DNA from: an uncultured Clostridia bacterium
Lineage (GTDB): Bacteria; Bacillota; Clostridia; Christensenellales; Borkfalkiaceae
Direction: 5' to 3'
Assembly: GCA_944362555.1 (NCBI GenBank)
Contig: CALVTL010000003.1
Location: forward strand, 1 to 64,000
DNA: 64,000 nucleotides
Shown here: in pieces, positions 1 through 8,985 of the stretch
Layout of the letters: every line of letters begins with the position of its first letter
How positions within the stretch are numbered: position 1 is the first letter of the stretch
Position numbers and translations under genes: made by a program
Notes under the pieces: model-generated
The model's database searches: none
What the model saw: only the letters and a program-made list of their open reading frames with translations
Told to the model about the DNA's origin: nothing

Positions 1-1625
1 CCGTAAGTATAGGTGAGGGCGTAATTTTTCGTCACGTCCCTGCCCGCAGCGTCCGCAACGGTCACGGACATCACATTGTCCGTTTCCCCGACGTCGGTGA
101 CGGAAGCAAGGTCGTGAGCTGTGGTCGTGTGCCCTTCGACGAGGGAGCCCTTCTCCGAAACAGCGTGCCCCTCGTACGAATGCGCCGTGCCGTCGTAGAC
201 AAAACTCCTATCTTCCGTCTGAATTTCAACGGGGCGGGGCGTCACGGAGAGCGTTCCGTAAGTATAGTCGATCTGATAGTTGGCGGTGACGTCCTTCCCG
301 TCCGCGTCCGAAAGAGCGACGGTGAGGACGTTTTCGCACTCCCCCGCGTCCGTCTGCTCCGCCGCCGTGCACACGGAGGCGTTCTGCCCCTCGGCAAGAG
401 GCGTATCGGAGGCGACGGAAAACTTTGCAAGGGAATACGCCGTGCCGTCATACACGCGGCTGCCGCTTTCCGAGATAACGGTAAGCGGACGGGGCGTCAC
501 TTTGAGCGTGCCCATATCCAACAGAATGGAATAGTTCTGTGTGACGTCGTTGCCCTGCGCGTCGGAGACGGCAAATTCGAGAAGATTTTCCGCCGTGCCC
601 ACGTCGGTGAGCGCCGTGCTGCGCACGACGCGGATCGTATGCCCTTCGACGAGCGAGGTGCCCGAGAGGAAGGCATACCCCTCCTCTTCGGTGAGCGCCG
701 CGCCGTCGTACACCTTTTCCGCATCCGCCGTCCCCAGCACGAGCGGGCGCTTTTCCACCGTGAGCGTCCCGGGCGCGATGTCGATGTGATAGTTCCCCGT
801 CACCTCCACGCTCTTGTCCGCGACGTCGCGGAAGATGCGGATCTCGGGCACGTTTTCGGCAGCGCCCGCATCCGTACGGCTGTCGTCGAACACGGCGACG
901 ATCCTGTCGCCCTCCGCGAGCGGGGTCGCCTCGTCCAGCGCATAGGCATGGAGCGTGAGCGGCGTGCCGTCGTACACGCCCGACTTGTCCTCCACCGTGA
1001 TGCGGATGCTGCGCGGCGTAAAGTCGACGATCCCCGCCACGGGGTGAAGGTCGTAAGACGATGTCACGTCCTCGCCGTTCTCGTCGTAGACGGTGATGCC
1101 CGAAAGCACGGGCGTGACGGATGTGGAGGTCTTGCCGATGTCCTCATAGTCAAACGCGGAGCAGACGATGGTGTCGCCGTAGGCAAGGTCTGCCGAGACG
1201 GAAAGTTCGTCGCCGAAGCGGATGGACGCCTGGTCGATGGTGACGCCCGTCACTTTGGGCAGGATGGCGAACGCAAACACCTTCCCGTAGGAATCCCCGC
1301 CGAAGACATTGCGCGAAACGGCGCGAACGCGGTATTCCCCCGCGCGCGTAGGCATCTGCGTGCTCCAATTTTCCGAGCCCTGTTCGGCGTACTCGTATCT
1401 GACGCCCGCAAAGACGGCGTCCGCGCCGAAGGAGAGCGCCTCGCCGTATTCCAGCGTCTGCGGACACTCCGAGACGGTATAGACGATGCCGTGTATGCCG
1501 AGAAGCGTCGCCGTGAGACACAGCAAAAAGGCGGCGACACAGATGATCAGGATGCGGAACCGCTTGATGACCTGAACGATCTGCGCAAGTTTTATCACTT
1601 TACGGCGATAATTTTCATACAGCAT
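1..1625 (-). CDS. MBG-repeat membrane-anchored surface protein (3' end outside window)
   Basis: The reading frame is open from an ATG at 1623-1625 to the window edge, at least 541 codons. A GCAAGGAG ribosome site precedes the ATG. The N-terminus is short and basic, followed by one hydrophobic segment (about residues 22-45), then an outside region of repeats of about 85 residues. Each repeat carries a VYDGTPLT-like motif, an EGH motif and a DVT.NY motif, which is typical of MBG (mother-of-bacterial-beta-gamma) surface domains. The ATG lies 23 bp after the stop of the preceding MBG-transglutaminase gene, so the two are one operon. The likely role is a cell-surface stalk or adhesin. No enzymatic domain is visible in the part present. 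The C-terminus, and any anchoring or catalytic domain there, cannot be seen. Confidence 0.85.
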   Translation of the reverse strand, partial: MLYENYRRKVIKLAQIVQVIKRFRILIICVAAFLLCLTATLLGIHGIVYTVSECPQTLEYGEALSFGADAVFAGVRYEYAEQGSENWSTQMPTRAGEYRVRAVSRNVFGGDSYGKVFAFAILPKVTGVTIDQASIRFGDELSVSADLAYGDTIVCSAFDYEDIGKTSTSVTPVLSGITVYDENGEDVTSSYDLHPVAGIVDFTPRSIRITVEDKSGVYDGTPLTLHAYALDEATPLAEGDRIVAVFDDSRTDAGAAENVPEIRIFRDVADKSVEVTGNYHIDIAPGTLTVEKRPLVLGTADAEKVYDGAALTEEEGYAFLSGTSLVEGHTIRVVRSTALTDVGTAENLLEFAVSDAQGNDVTQNYSILLDMGTLKVTPRPLTVISESGSRVYDGTAYSLAKFSVASDTPLAEGQNASVCTAAEQTDAGECENVLTVALSDADGKDVTANYQIDYTYGTLSVTPRPVEIQTEDRSFVYDGTAHSYEGHAVSEKGSLVEGHTTTAHDLASVTDVGETDNVMSVTVADAAGRDVTKNYALTYTY

Positions 1626-1648
1626 AAGAATGCTCCTTGCAATGCTTT

Positions 1649-4600
1649 TCAGCCGACGGGCGGATCGACGCGCAACGTCCCGTTGACGGTGACGACGATG
1701 TAGCCGTCCGTCACGTCATTTCCGTCCCGATCGTAGATCACGACGCTCTCCACCAGGTTCTCGCAGCGGCCGATGCCCGTCTGCGACCCGCGGAGCGTCA
1801 CCACGACGGTATGCCCTTCGGCAAGCTCTCCGGACAGTTCATACTCGCGGCAGGTGAGCGGCGCGCCGTCGTAGATCTTTTCGGCACTGCCCGCCGTGAC
1901 GGTGATCTGCCGCGCCTGCACCGTCAGCGTGCCGTACTGCGCGTTGATCTTGTAAGTGTCGGTGACATCCTCGCCCTGTTCATCGAGGATGACGATCTCG
2001 AACGTGTTGCTGCTGCTCCCCGCAAGATACTGTTCCCCCGTCGCCCGCAGCACGGACACGGTGTGCCCCGGAAGGAGCGTTCCCGTATGGCTGCACTCCC
2101 CACAGGTGAGCGGGACGCCGTCAAAGACACCATTGGCGCTCCCCGTCGTGACGGTGAGTTCCGCACAATAGATCTGCAATTTCCCGTCGAGGAAGGCGAT
2201 CTTGAATTTGTCCGTGACATCGTTGCGATCGGGGTCGTAGAGCGTGAAGGATGTGATGGTGCTCGTTCCGATGCCGAGCCCCGTCTGCTCGCCCTCCACG
2301 ACCGCCTCGTAGGTATATCCGTCGGCGAGCAGGCTACCGAGCCCCTGCACCTCGCCCGAGGGGCGCAGCACCGTCCCGACGCTCTCGTGCTGATATTCGT
2401 TGACGGGCTTGATCGTCAGCTTGGTCTGCTGTGCGCCGCTGCCGCCGCCGGGCATTTCCGATGCGCTGCCGCCCGTCACTTCGACGTGCACCCAGCCGAT
2501 GCCGTCCAGATACACCTCCACCCAGGCGTGCGCCTTGTCCGACATGACATCCGTCCAGACGTTCGCCTCCGTTTCGGCAACGTACCCTGACACATAGCGG
2601 GCAGGCAGCCCCATCCTGCGCAGAAGCAGCGTCGCCGCGCTCGCGTAGTGCTGGCAGATGCCTTCCTTGTAGGTGACGAGGAAGTCGTACACGATGTCCG
2701 CGCTGCCATCGAGCGCGCGGTCGTATTTCAGGTTATATTCCGCCGCGCCGCGGATGTACGCCGCCGCCTGCGCAATGAGGTAGGAAACGTCCTTGGACGA
2801 GTCGTTGAGCCCGTTCTCTTCTATGATCTTGTCGAGGTAGTCGAGAAGGCGTCCGTCCACGCCGCTCAGATCAAGATACTGCTCCCTGACAAAGGCGCGG
2901 TACGCCTCCTCGGCGGCGGAATAGCCGCCCGGCCCCGCGGAGGGTCTTCCGTCCTGCGTGACGTCGTAAGTGTAGTAATAGAGCGTGTCGGTGCCGCTCA
3001 CGTCCCCGCCGTATTTGACGTCGGAGGTCTGGATGTCGTAATCGTCGATGCGGCTCAAAGAGGTGTAATAGGGAAGGAAATAGTCGCCGCCCGAGAGCAC
3101 TTCGATGCGCAGGCGCGCGCCGGAATATCCCGCCTGTGCGAGCGCCGCACTCGTGAGATAGTTGAGGCTGAACGTGCCGTCCAGAAGCCCGTCGTATTCC
3201 TCTGCCTGCGTCCACATCGTTCCCGTGTAATCGCCGAAACTGAAGGCGCGCAGATACAGCTTGGCGTCCCGCTCGCTCTGCACCCGCAGCACAAGGCAGG
3301 GCTCCGCGTCGGGGTCGCCCCCCTGGATGTTGCCCGAGGCATCCAGCGATCCGCCGCCGCTGCCGCCTTCGCCCTCGCCTTCACCCGTGCCACCTTCACC
3401 TTCACCTTCGCCTTCTCCTTCGCCCGTGCCGCCGCCATCACCTTCGCCCGTGCCGCCGCCTGCGCCGCCGCCGGGACCGCCGCCCGTCACTTCTATCTGC
3501 ACCCAGCCGATGCCGTCCAGATATACCTCCACCCAGGCGTGCGCCTTATCCGACGTGACTTCCGTCCAGACGCCCGCCTCTGTTTCGGCAGCATACCCCG
3601 ACACATAGCGGGCGGGCAGCCCCATTCTGCGCAGGAGCAGCGTCGCCGCGCTCGCGTAGTGCTGGCAGATACCCTCCTTATAAGTGACGAGAAAATCGTA
3701 TACTTTGTCCGCGCTGTCATCGAGCGTGCGGTCATAGTCAAGGTTATACTCCGCCGCGCCGCGGATGTACGCCGCCGCCTGCGCAATGAGGGCGATCACG
3801 TCCTTGGAGGCGTCCTTCAGTCCCTGTTCCGCAATGACGGCGTCGAGATAGGCAAGGAGCTGCGAACTTGCGCCGTCCACGCTCAAATACTGCTTTTTGA
3901 CGAACGTGCGGTAGGACTCCTCGGCGGCGATATATCCCCCCAGCCCCGCGTTCGGGATGCCGCTCTGCAAGACGTCGTAAAAGAAACAATCCAGGGTGTA
4001 AGCGGCGCTCACGTCCCCGCTGTATATAACGTCCGAGGTCTGGATGTCATAGCTCCCGTCGCGGCTCAACGAGGTGTAATAGGGCAGAAAATAGTCTTTC
4101 CCCGCGAGCACCTCGATCCCGACGCGCGACGAGGCGCAGCCCGCCTGCGCGAGCGCCACGCCCATGAGATAGTTGAGGCTGAACGTGCCGCTCAAAAGCC
4201 CGTCGTACTCCTCCGCCTGCGTCCAGCCCTTTCCCGTATAATCGCCGTAGCTGAAGGCGCGCAGGTAAACAGTTTGGGTACCTTCGGTCATCACGCGCAG
4301 CACGGGATAGGGCTCCGCGTCGGGGTCGCCCCCCTGGATATTGCCCGAGGCGTCCAGCGACCCGCCGCCGCTGCCGCCCTCCCCTTCGCCTTCACCCTCG
4401 CCTTCGCCCGAGCCGCCCGGCGTCTGACCGCTGCCTTCCTTGACCGTGAGGATGCCGAACTCGAGCGTCACTTCATAGTTTGACGTGACGTCCTTTTCCG
4501 CTTCATCATAGATGAGCACCTGCGCGATAGTGTTATCGCTCTCTCCCACCTCCGTGCGCGTGCCCGAGATGGCGACCTGCGCCGTATGCCCCTCAATGGG

Positions 4601-5602
4601 ACGGTAGATGGACGTGAACTCCCAATCGTCCTCGCCGTTGCAGGTGAGCGGCGTGCCGTCGTAGACCTTGCTGGCACTGCCGGAGCGCACCGTGATGGGC
4701 ATCGGGCGGACGAGCAATGTGCCGTAAAAATAGCGGACGTTGTAATTATTTGATACATCGCGCCCGTCCTCGTCGCAGATGACGAGCTGCGTGATGGTGT
4801 TGGACGTGACGCCCGCATCGGTCTGCGAGCTCGGCATGACCACCTCCGTGACGGTGTGCCCTTCCAGCAGTTTCGTCGCGGAGGACACGGTATACCCGTC
4901 GCAGGTGAGCGGCGTGCCGTCGTACACCTTTTCGGCGGATCCCGAGCTGACGGAAATTTCGACCGGCGTCACTTTGAGCGTGCCGAGGTCCTCCAAAAAC
5001 GCATAATTTGCCGTGACGTCCGCGCCGTCGGCGTCCGTCACTTTGGCGGAGAATGTATTCCTGCCCTCTCCCGCCTCCGTGCGCGTACCCGTCGCCTCCA
5101 CGGAAAGGGTGTGCCCGTCGAGCAGCTCGCCCGACGTCATCTGCGCGCCCTCTGCCGTGAGCGGCGTGCCGTCGTACACCTTCTCGGCGGAGGCGGTGCG
5201 GATGGTGACGGGACGGCCGAGGACGGTGATCGTCCCCGGGCGGCACTCGATCTTGTAATACCGCGTGACGTCCGCGCCGTTCGCGTCCTTTATCCTGACG
5301 GTAAAGGTGTTCTCCGCCGTGCCGACGCTCAGGCGGCTGCCCGAAAAGACCGCCTCCGCCTCGTGCCCCTCCTGCAATTCGCCCTCCGTGAGCTCCCACT
5401 CGGGCGCGGTGTGGGACGTGCCGTCATATACGAACTCCTGCGACTGCGAAGTAAAGACGAGCGTGGTGCGCGACGCCCCCACGATGCCCGTTCCGATCAG
5501 CGTGAACAGCACGGCCAAAAGCGCGGTGATGCCCAAAGCGATCGCCCCGATCACGAACAGAAGTGTCTTCGATCTGTTGGCACTCTTCGGTTTTTGTTCC
5601 AT
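1649..5602 (-). CDS. MBG-repeat surface protein with two tandem transglutaminase-like domains
   Basis: 1317 residues. The order is a cytoplasmic basic start, one TM helix (about 14-41), four MBG-type repeats (about 45-390), a Gly/Glu linker, transglutaminase-like domain 1 (about 420-705), a longer Gly/Glu linker, transglutaminase-like domain 2 (about 760-1045) and three more MBG-like repeats to the end. Both transglutaminase domains keep the triad order: Cys in EGICQHYA (about C646 and C983), His in DKAHAWVEV (about H689 and H1025), and Asp in YLDGIGW. Transglutaminase-core proteins act as proteases, cross-linkers or peptide ligases; which applies here cannot be told. The two domain-plus-linker blocks are near copies, so they arose by internal duplication. 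The start is supported by an AAAGGAG site, and the gene follows the first AAA gene by 19 bp in the operon. Confidence 0.88.
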   Translation of the reverse strand: MEQKPKSANRSKTLLFVIGAIALGITALLAVLFTLIGTGIVGASRTTLVFTSQSQEFVYDGTSHTAPEWELTEGELQEGHEAEAVFSGSRLSVGTAENTFTVRIKDANGADVTRYYKIECRPGTITVLGRPVTIRTASAEKVYDGTPLTAEGAQMTSGELLDGHTLSVEATGTRTEAGEGRNTFSAKVTDADGADVTANYAFLEDLGTLKVTPVEISVSSGSAEKVYDGTPLTCDGYTVSSATKLLEGHTVTEVVMPSSQTDAGVTSNTITQLVICDEDGRDVSNNYNVRYFYGTLLVRPMPITVRSGSASKVYDGTPLTCNGEDDWEFTSIYRPIEGHTAQVAISGTRTEVGESDNTIAQVLIYDEAEKDVTSNYEVTLEFGILTVKEGSGQTPGGSGEGEGEGEGEGGSGGGSLDASGNIQGGDPDAEPYPVLRVMTEGTQTVYLRAFSYGDYTGKGWTQAEEYDGLLSGTFSLNYLMGVALAQAGCASSRVGIEVLAGKDYFLPYYTSLSRDGSYDIQTSDVIYSGDVSAAYTLDCFFYDVLQSGIPNAGLGGYIAAEESYRTFVKKQYLSVDGASSQLLAYLDAVIAEQGLKDASKDVIALIAQAAAYIRGAAEYNLDYDRTLDDSADKVYDFLVTYKEGICQHYASAATLLLRRMGLPARYVSGYAAETEAGVWTEVTSDKAHAWVEVYLDGIGWVQIEVTGGGPGGGAGGGTGEGDGGGTGEGEGEGEGEGGTGEGEGEGGSGGGSLDASGNIQGGDPDAEPCLVLRVQSERDAKLYLRAFSFGDYTGTMWTQAEEYDGLLDGTFSLNYLTSAALAQAGYSGARLRIEVLSGGDYFLPYYTSLSRIDDYDIQTSDVKYGGDVSGTDTLYYYTYDVTQDGRPSAGPGGYSAAEEAYRAFVREQYLDLSGVDGRLLDYLDKIIEENGLNDSSKDVSYLIAQAAAYIRGAAEYNLKYDRALDGSADIVYDFLVTYKEGICQHYASAATLLLRRMGLPARYVSGYVAETEANVWTDVMSDKAHAWVEVYLDGIGWVHVEVTGGSASEMPGGGSGAQQTKLTIKPVNEYQHESVGTVLRPSGEVQGLGSLLADGYTYEAVVEGEQTGLGIGTSTITSFTLYDPDRNDVTDKFKIAFLDGKLQIYCAELTVTTGSANGVFDGVPLTCGECSHTGTLLPGHTVSVLRATGEQYLAGSSSNTFEIVILDEQGEDVTDTYKINAQYGTLTVQARQITVTAGSAEKIYDGAPLTCREYELSGELAEGHTVVVTLRGSQTGIGRCENLVESVVIYDRDGNDVTDGYIVVTVNGTLRVDPPVG

Positions 5603-5621
5603 AGCGCTCTCCTTTGGGGCG

Positions 5622-7049
5622 TCAGGCGTTGAGTTTGAGCCGCTGTACCACGGCTTTGCACTCTTTCAGCCCGTCCTCTCCGAACAGTTCGTCCATATAT
5701 CTGCAGAATTTGTCCGCCTGGTTGCGGATGTATACGGGATTCTGCATCCCCAGCTTGCGCATCACCTTCTTCGCCAGAATATCGTCCAGCGCCTCCAGCT
5801 CCTCCCCGCCGCAAGCTATGTATACGGGAACATACGTCCGTATCTGCTTCATGATACGGTTCCCGAACGTGATCCTGAAATTTTCCTTCATGTATTCGTC
5901 CAGCTTCTGCAATCTCCCGAGGTTCCGCCGCGTGATCTCATATTCCCGCTGCGCCGCCTCCCCCAGCTCCGCAAACCGCTTCGCCGTCAAATGCACTCGT
6001 CCCCCGCTCTCCGCATAAAAACTCTCCGCCTTCGTGTCCAGGTCCATGATCATCGCACGGTCGTACACCTTGTCCGAGATGGCAAACGTCGAGTCGTCGT
6101 TGTTCGCCGTCCCGATAAACCACATATTCGCGGGCAGGCGCAGATGCCCCTTGTCGAGCTGCTCCGGGTCGTCCTCCCAGCTCCCGTTCGCCACCACAAG
6201 GTTGCGCTCCTCCGGGTTGGGCAGTTCCAGCAGCGACAAAAACTCCGCAAAGTAGTACTCCACCCGCGCAATGTTCATCTCGTCCAATACCGTGATGAAG
6301 ATGTCTTTGCTGTAATTCGCCTCGTACATCTTCTTCAACAGGTCCGTTTCGTTGAACCTTCTCGTGAATTCGTTGTAATATCCCACAAGGTCCGTCCGCT
6401 CCTTCCACATCGGCTGCACCGGCACGATGAGCGAAGGATTGTCCAGAAACTCCCCGAACGCACGCGCGAGCGACGTCTTGCCCGTTCCCGACATCCCCTG
6501 CAGGATCATGATGTGCGACACCAGAAGTCCCGCAATAAATCTGCGGATGTCCGCCGCGGAATAGTAGAGCCGCAGCTTCCCCGCCGCGTAGTTGCGGAAC
6601 CGCTCGCACAGGGTCTTCAAATTGATATGTTCGTCGTAATCGCTGCGCAGAAAACTCTCCTTTTCCGCATCGAGCGCGGTGAGCCCCTCGTATCGGGACT
6701 TCGCGCCCTCCTCCGCCGCAGCGGGCTCGGACACGCTCTCCTGCGTCTGTACGCGCGCAGGCGCGGGAACGCTCTCCCCCACCACCGCGCGGATGGTCAC
6801 GGGCGGCGCGGACTTCATGCGCCTTCTGCGCACGAGGTACACCGCAAACAGTGCGACGAGCGCGACGGGCAGCATGAGGAGGAGCACCAGAAGGACGTAC
6901 ATCGTCTCCGAAGGGACGACGGCAAGGGCGCTCTCCGTCCCGTTCCCGAAGCGCAGCGCGAGCGCCGCCGTGAGCAGCGCGCCGACGATGAGAACGGCAG
7001 CCGCCAGCAGGATATACCGCTTTTTGAGTTTTTTATGTTCTTTCGCCAT
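5622..7049 (-). CDS. Membrane-anchored McrB-like AAA+ ATPase, copy 1
   Basis: 475 residues. Two TM helices (about 12-32 and 50-73) form a hairpin, followed by a linker and a C-terminal AAA_5/McrB-type domain. Visible motifs are Walker A GMSGTGKTS (185-193), Walker B with the McrB signature VLDEMNIAR (254-262), and a sensor region FIGTANNDDST (311-321). The positive-inside rule places the ATPase in the cytoplasm. From about residue 114 to the end it differs from the second AAA copy (8986-10341) by about one residue (I171 versus V), while the TM regions differ. The gene starts 3 bp after the stop of the coiled-coil DUF2357 gene, with a GGGAG site. McrB-type ATPases usually form hexamers that activate an McrC/DUF2357 partner, and one is encoded next door. 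The substrate is unknown. Confidence 0.88.
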   Translation of the reverse strand: MAKEHKKLKKRYILLAAAVLIVGALLTAALALRFGNGTESALAVVPSETMYVLLVLLLMLPVALVALFAVYLVRRRRMKSAPPVTIRAVVGESVPAPARVQTQESVSEPAAAEEGAKSRYEGLTALDAEKESFLRSDYDEHINLKTLCERFRNYAAGKLRLYYSAADIRRFIAGLLVSHIMILQGMSGTGKTSLARAFGEFLDNPSLIVPVQPMWKERTDLVGYYNEFTRRFNETDLLKKMYEANYSKDIFITVLDEMNIARVEYYFAEFLSLLELPNPEERNLVVANGSWEDDPEQLDKGHLRLPANMWFIGTANNDDSTFAISDKVYDRAMIMDLDTKAESFYAESGGRVHLTAKRFAELGEAAQREYEITRRNLGRLQKLDEYMKENFRITFGNRIMKQIRTYVPVYIACGGEELEALDDILAKKVMRKLGMQNPVYIRNQADKFCRYMDELFGEDGLKECKAVVQRLKLNA

Positions 7050-7052
7050 GGC

Positions 7053-8966
7053 TTACTCCCGTCCGCCTTCGTCCGTTTCGTCCTCGCTCCCGCCGATCTC
7101 TTCGGAACGGTTTGCCGCCTGCGCGTCCTCCGAAGGGGCGGGTGCGCCGCCCTGCGCCGCAGCCTTGGCGCGCACCTCGCGGAATACCTCCCTGCGGATG
7201 CCCCTCTTTGCCTTCTTCCACTCCTCGCGGAAGAGCCGACGGAACGCCTCGTACTGCTTTTCCAGCTCGCCGAACTTCTCGCGGGAGGAAAAATCGTCCG
7301 CTTCGGTCAACAGTCCCTGCTGTTTGCGCAGGGCGGTATACTGCGCGGAGAGGCGTGCGTGCGCCTCGTCCAGCGCGCCGAGCTGCTCGCGCGCGGCGGC
7401 GAGCTGCGCCGCCTGCTGCCGCTCCGTCTCGCCTGCCGCGGCAAGACGGGCGTCGTATTCCGTGCACTGCGCCGCATGATCTGCCTGCAATTTTTCCACC
7501 TCGGCGCGGTGCGCATTGCTGCTTTCTTCGAGCGCGCGCTCGCATTGCGTCCGCAGCTCCTCCGTCTCCTGTGCGTGACGGACGCGGAGTTCCGCCTCCG
7601 CGGCGGCAGACTGCTCCCGCACGGCGCGCAGCTCCTCCTGCTGCCGATCGCCAAGCTCGCGCAGGCGCTCCTCATGCTCCCTGCAAAGCTCCTGCACGGC
7701 GCGCGAATGCTCCTCTTCGAGCGATGCTACCTGTGCGCGGTGCGCCGCCTCCCGTTCGCGCAGTTCGCGGGCGCTGTCCGAAAGGGCGGCGTTGAGCCGC
7801 TCGCACTCCTCCGCCTGCTGTTCGGAAAGCGCGGTGAGGCGGGCGATCTCCCCCCGCGCAACGCGGAGCTGCGCGGAATCCTCTTCCAGAACGCGGTTGC
7901 GCTGTTCGAGCAGGAGCATATACTCCTCGGGACTTCCGCCCGACTCGCGGATGCGCCTGCGCAGCTTTTCGAGCTGTTCGCGGCGGCGCTCCTCCTCCGC
8001 CTCCCTTCTGCGCCGCTCCTCCTCGCGGAAGCGGGCACGCAGCGTCTCCGAAATATCCATGCCGTGTTCATAGGTGAGGAAGGAGAGCAGCGCGACGGCG
8101 TCGGCAAATTCATCGGCGACAAGGTCGGGGAAGGGACGGACGGTGCGCACCTCCTCCTCGAGCGTGTACCCGTCGCGGTCGTAGGCGGAAATAAAGTAAT
8201 AAAGCTGCACCGCGCCGCGGAAATTCTTGTTCATTTTCAGAACGTTGGTCTCCGTGATGGGCGGTTTGAGCATGGGGGATTTTGCGACCGCCTCCATGAG
8301 CGGCGTTGCAAGATACACCATGACGTTCTTTAAAATATCGCTGATGCGCTCCAGCTTCTCCCGCGCGGGATTGGTCTCGGCGAGGAACGGGTCGTCCGTG
8401 ATGACCTCGTTGAGCACGATCTCCGTCTCCGACCTGCGCCCGTCCCCGTCCGCCTGCTTTTTGATCTGCAGGCTGCCGCGGTAGGTATTGGCGAGCTCCG
8501 TCAGTTTTTCGTAGCGATAGGTGATGAAGTCGCGCAGAAAGCACAGGAGCATATAGAGAAATCTGTTCTCATACACCGCATAGTCGTTCAGCCGCTCCAC
8601 CGTATACAGTTTATCGGGAACGATGTCGCCGTCGGCGCGCTCCTTGGTGAGGAGATTGCTGTGCTTGGAGAGATGCTCGACGGACTCGCGCGAGACAAAT
8701 TTGACCTTCTCGATGGGGACGACTTCCCCGTTGGAGAGGATGAACTGCCGCTCCTCGGCGATCGCTTTGCCGATATGAACGAGCCCCTCCTCAATGGCGG
8801 AGATCCAGTCGTCCTCGATCTTGCAGACCGTTCTGATGACCTCTATTTTGTCGCTCTCCGCGCCCGCGCGCACGAATATTTTACGCAGCGCGGCACAATC
8901 ACGGTCCTCGCGCGTGTTCCTGCGCAGGTCGTGAAAGGCGCGGTAATATGTATCCAGTCTGCTCAT
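7053..8966 (-). CDS. DUF2357/McrC-like protein with long coiled coil
   Basis: 637 residues, no TM helix or signal peptide. Residues 1-305 resemble the DUF2357 module that pairs with McrB-like ATPases: a helix with the pattern YENRFLYMLLCFLRDF and a later TNVLKMNKNFRGA segment. Residues about 307-590 are an extended Glu/Arg/Gln-rich coiled coil, and the last 45 residues are low complexity. The C-terminal PD-(D/E)xK nuclease typical of McrC is not visible, so a role in DNA cleavage looks unlikely. The gene sits between two nearly identical AAA genes, with gaps of 3 and 19 bp. The inferred role is a cytoplasmic adaptor or effector driven by the AAA proteins. The family assignment rests on recognition of conserved segments, not a profile search. 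Confidence 0.75.
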   Translation of the reverse strand: MSRLDTYYRAFHDLRRNTREDRDCAALRKIFVRAGAESDKIEVIRTVCKIEDDWISAIEEGLVHIGKAIAEERQFILSNGEVVPIEKVKFVSRESVEHLSKHSNLLTKERADGDIVPDKLYTVERLNDYAVYENRFLYMLLCFLRDFITYRYEKLTELANTYRGSLQIKKQADGDGRRSETEIVLNEVITDDPFLAETNPAREKLERISDILKNVMVYLATPLMEAVAKSPMLKPPITETNVLKMNKNFRGAVQLYYFISAYDRDGYTLEEEVRTVRPFPDLVADEFADAVALLSFLTYEHGMDISETLRARFREEERRRREAEEERRREQLEKLRRRIRESGGSPEEYMLLLEQRNRVLEEDSAQLRVARGEIARLTALSEQQAEECERLNAALSDSARELREREAAHRAQVASLEEEHSRAVQELCREHEERLRELGDRQQEELRAVREQSAAAEAELRVRHAQETEELRTQCERALEESSNAHRAEVEKLQADHAAQCTEYDARLAAAGETERQQAAQLAAAREQLGALDEAHARLSAQYTALRKQQGLLTEADDFSSREKFGELEKQYEAFRRLFREEWKKAKRGIRREVFREVRAKAAAQGGAPAPSEDAQAANRSEEIGGSEDETDEGGRE

Positions 8967-8985
8967 AGCGCTCTCCTTTGGGGCG

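Noticed and set aside
114..2590. Long plus-strand open frames across the MBG genes
   Set aside because: They are antisense shadows of GC-rich minus-strand genes: Arg/His/Ala-rich, no domain, no ribosome site. The minus frame has clear repeats and catalytic motifs.
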